Of a stretch of DNA of 64,000 nucleotides, positions 61,701 to 64,000 are shown one piece after another. Position 1 is the stretch's first letter; each line of letters opens with the position of its first letter. This DNA comes from Epiperipatus broadwayi. Taxonomy: Eukaryota; Onychophora; Udeonychophora; Euonychophora; Peripatidae. Below the pieces are notes generated by a model that was given only the letters and a program-made list of their open reading frames with translations, was not told the DNA's origin and made no database searches. The DNA lies in assembly GCA_028023455.1 (NCBI GenBank), contig JAQFVV010006220.1:10125916-10189915 (forward strand). Reading direction: 5' to 3'. Made by a program: the position numbers and the translations under genes.

Positions 61701-64000
61701 AGCTGCTGGTTCAATAATTTTGTCTTTGTTTTTGAACTTTATTTTTAAATCATCTTTGAAATTTTGATCTCAGTTTACAATTTAATAAGAGGTATTTCTA
61801 AAAACCAATGACCTTGATTCTCTTTTTTAAAAAGAGATTTAAGTTGTCAACATTCTTCTATATGTATAAGATAGTCATCCCTGGATTTAAGATTTATATG
61901 CGAATAAATTTATAAATTTAATAACTTAAAAGAGATAATTTATAAAAGTTATAATGTTCACAAAATCTATCACATTACAGTTTCCTTTGCATAGATACAT
62001 AGGTGCGTTTCTACACATACAATGTTGTTTACTACTTACTTTAGTTTAATCACTTTAAAATATAACTATGTATAAGTCATTATATGCTACAGATTTGATT
62101 AATTAATTAATGTATGCAATATAAATACAAGCACATACTCATTAATAGAGCTTATTGCATACTAATATAAAAAAATTGAAAAATCAAATCAAGAATGTTT
62201 AAAAAAAAAATTAGTTATATGTATTTGTTTATGAATAAAAAAAAATTAAATGTTTTAAAAAAATAAATCCCAAAAAAAAATCTAATGTTTTAAAAAAAAA
62301 ACAGTTATATCTATTTTTAAAAAATGAAAATAAGCTTGGTAAAAAAATCAAAATAAATCCAAAAAAAAAAAAGACTGAATGGTTTTTTTAAAAAAAAAGC
62401 CCGGTAATGTTATAGCTATTTGCTTTGCACTAGCAATAGTACTATTGAGCGATGTGGATCATTCAATGTTGTAGTACCATAAATTTAATAAATATAAAGT
62501 TCATTTTTATGGGATTGGTTAGCTTCTACATACTAGTCTTCCCTTAAATGGGAGGTAAATGTGAAATAGTCTTTTAATGATTCTCCTTAAGTAAAAATGG
62601 TTATAATATTCCTATAATCTATACATTTGAGAATTAATTATTAACATGAAATAAAACTGTCCTTTCACCCCAACCATACAATTATAATTAATAAATTTCT
62701 TACAACTCCTAAATATGATTCTCTCATCTATATGGCTGCATCTTTGACACCCTCTCCTGGTTATTGGTATATATGTTGGATAACTCATTGTTGTCTCCAT
62801 TTATTATCAAGGTTTCAATCAGCTTCATATGAATTCACTAATAGGGAATACTAAATTTTTTCACACCATAGTAAAAATAAATTATATTAACTTCTTAATA
62901 TTATAATTCATTTTTAAAATATACTTTAAACACTTTTTTAACCAGAAAAAAAATATTAAAAAAATGTATAACTTTTTACTTGATTGGAAAGAAAAAATAA
63001 TTGATGAATTACAACTTACAAAGAACTTTAACAATTAATACTATTGTAATACTTAATGTTCAACTATGTGTTGGTTTAAATATTTGTAAAATCTATATTT
63101 GTGTCAATATAAATATACATATAAACTATAAGATATATAAATACTATTTTTGTATTAAATACACAATCACCATCTTAACAAATGATAAATTTTATACTCA
63201 AGCAATTTTGAAGGTCTAAGCCTTCATTTTCAAGAAGTATTTGGAATAAAATATGCAAATTAGGGTGGACTAGATTTTCATTTACCTAGATTTGCCACTT
63301 CATGGAGATGGCATAAAATGTTTCTTTTTTATTCATGGCATGGATATTAGAGATGATACTGACCACCCTTATTTATAGCTTTTTTTCACCCACTTTCTGA
63401 TTGGCTACTTCAATTTAGCCAGACAAGTTAATTTACATATAAATTAATTTATCTGGGATTTTTTAAATTAATACTTAACTTAAAGATAATAATTAATTTA
63501 GATTGAGCTTTATGCAAAAAAGTGAAGCTTACCTCTATCTTATTAACAAGTTATATGGCTTAGCGCTTTCAGAGACCTTGAGTCTCCATAATCATAGCCT
63601 ACTTTTAACTGAAGTTTAGCTGTGGTTTATGTAAAATTTATGCAAATTTTATAGTGACCATTTTCTGGAGATTGCAAAGCACGATTCCTTCTGGTTTATA
63701 ATTAATAAAACAATTTTTATTAGCATAAGTTTAAAATATTATTGAAACAAATTTTAATCCCAAGTTTGCTACATTTTCAATAGAATTTAAAATTACATTT
63801 TTTAAAATATAATTACTAAATTATTTGTAGAAACCAGGAACTAAAATAACTTAATTTATCTGCAACATGTATGCACAAAGATGAACATGCACATTACAAA
63901 CTTTATGACATCATTATTAATATTTAATAATAATTAAATAAAAATTATTTAAAATAGTTAACTGAAAAATTTTTTTTAAATACATGATAAAAACTGACTA
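52745..64000. other. AT-rich DNA, no gene recognised
   Basis: Short frames here (for example 57851-58045, 58877-59062, 62612-62800) have Ile/Tyr/Phe-rich composition and no domain signature. Noted items are a CG-containing patch near 55245-55300 (CTTGCTGCCCGAGG; TTTTCACGCGTGGG), an unidentified G+C-richer patch at about 61370-61530, and an A-run cluster at 62195-62400 in which a phrase like AATGTTTTAAAAAAA recurs several times. None could be assigned. Confidence 0.45.

Overview
This window looks like AT-rich genomic DNA (roughly 70% or more A+T by eye) from an invertebrate animal. The evidence is spliced coding exons, a processed pseudogene with a poly(A) tail, tRNA-derived SINEs and a range of eukaryotic transposons. 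I found no bacterial gene organisation, rRNA, functional tRNA gene or CRISPR array. I cannot name the species.

Host genes are sparse. Two minus-strand exons look like parts of one GAREM-like adaptor gene: an internal exon at about 24.3-24.6 kb with a proline-rich linker, and the terminal SAM-domain exon at 3.8-4.4 kb. About 20 kb of transposon-filled intron separates them. Their splice phases do not join directly, so at least one exon is unseen, and the N-terminal part of the protein would lie outside the window. The only other recognisable host protein is HELLS (LSH), present as a dead, intronless, 5'-truncated retrocopy at 37.8-39.6 kb.

Most of the recognisable content is mobile DNA. From left to right: the endonuclease end of a non-LTR retrotransposon runs off the left edge. 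A decayed Penelope-like element (5.6-7.8 kb) with reverse transcriptase and GIY-YIG remnants sits between two same-orientation tRNA-headed units. More copies of that unit lie at 1.7 and 12.1 kb. A roughly 450-bp noncoding repeat occurs as a tandem pair (8.4-9.3 kb) and as a single insertion flanked by perfect 26-bp direct repeats (11.1-11.6 kb). Two very short tRNA-derived SINEs carry clear target-site duplications (10.67 and 52.63 kb).

From 25.1 to 34.8 kb, an 8.2-kb Ty3/gypsy LTR retrotransposon (coding strand minus; LTRs 25713-27638 and 31967-33904) is inserted into a repeat. A second copy of that repeat lies in the opposite orientation at 42.2-44.5 kb and carries its own 579-bp fold-back-like insertion. 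Two unrelated fossils of IS1595/ISXO2-like (Merlin superfamily) transposases lie at 35.0-36.0 kb and 46.7-47.25 kb. Two LINE C-terminal fragments lie at 48.4-49.0 and 49.8-50.7 kb. From 52.7 to 64 kb I recognise nothing beyond AT-rich DNA and low-complexity sequence.

The most useful leads are: the Penelope element bracketed by tRNA-headed units that share its tail; LTR differences concentrated at CpG, with both pol nonsense codons of a type made by CGA-to-TGA change, which suggests transposon methylation; the nested and inverted repeats around 25-44 kb; and the ~450-bp family with a 26-bp duplication.
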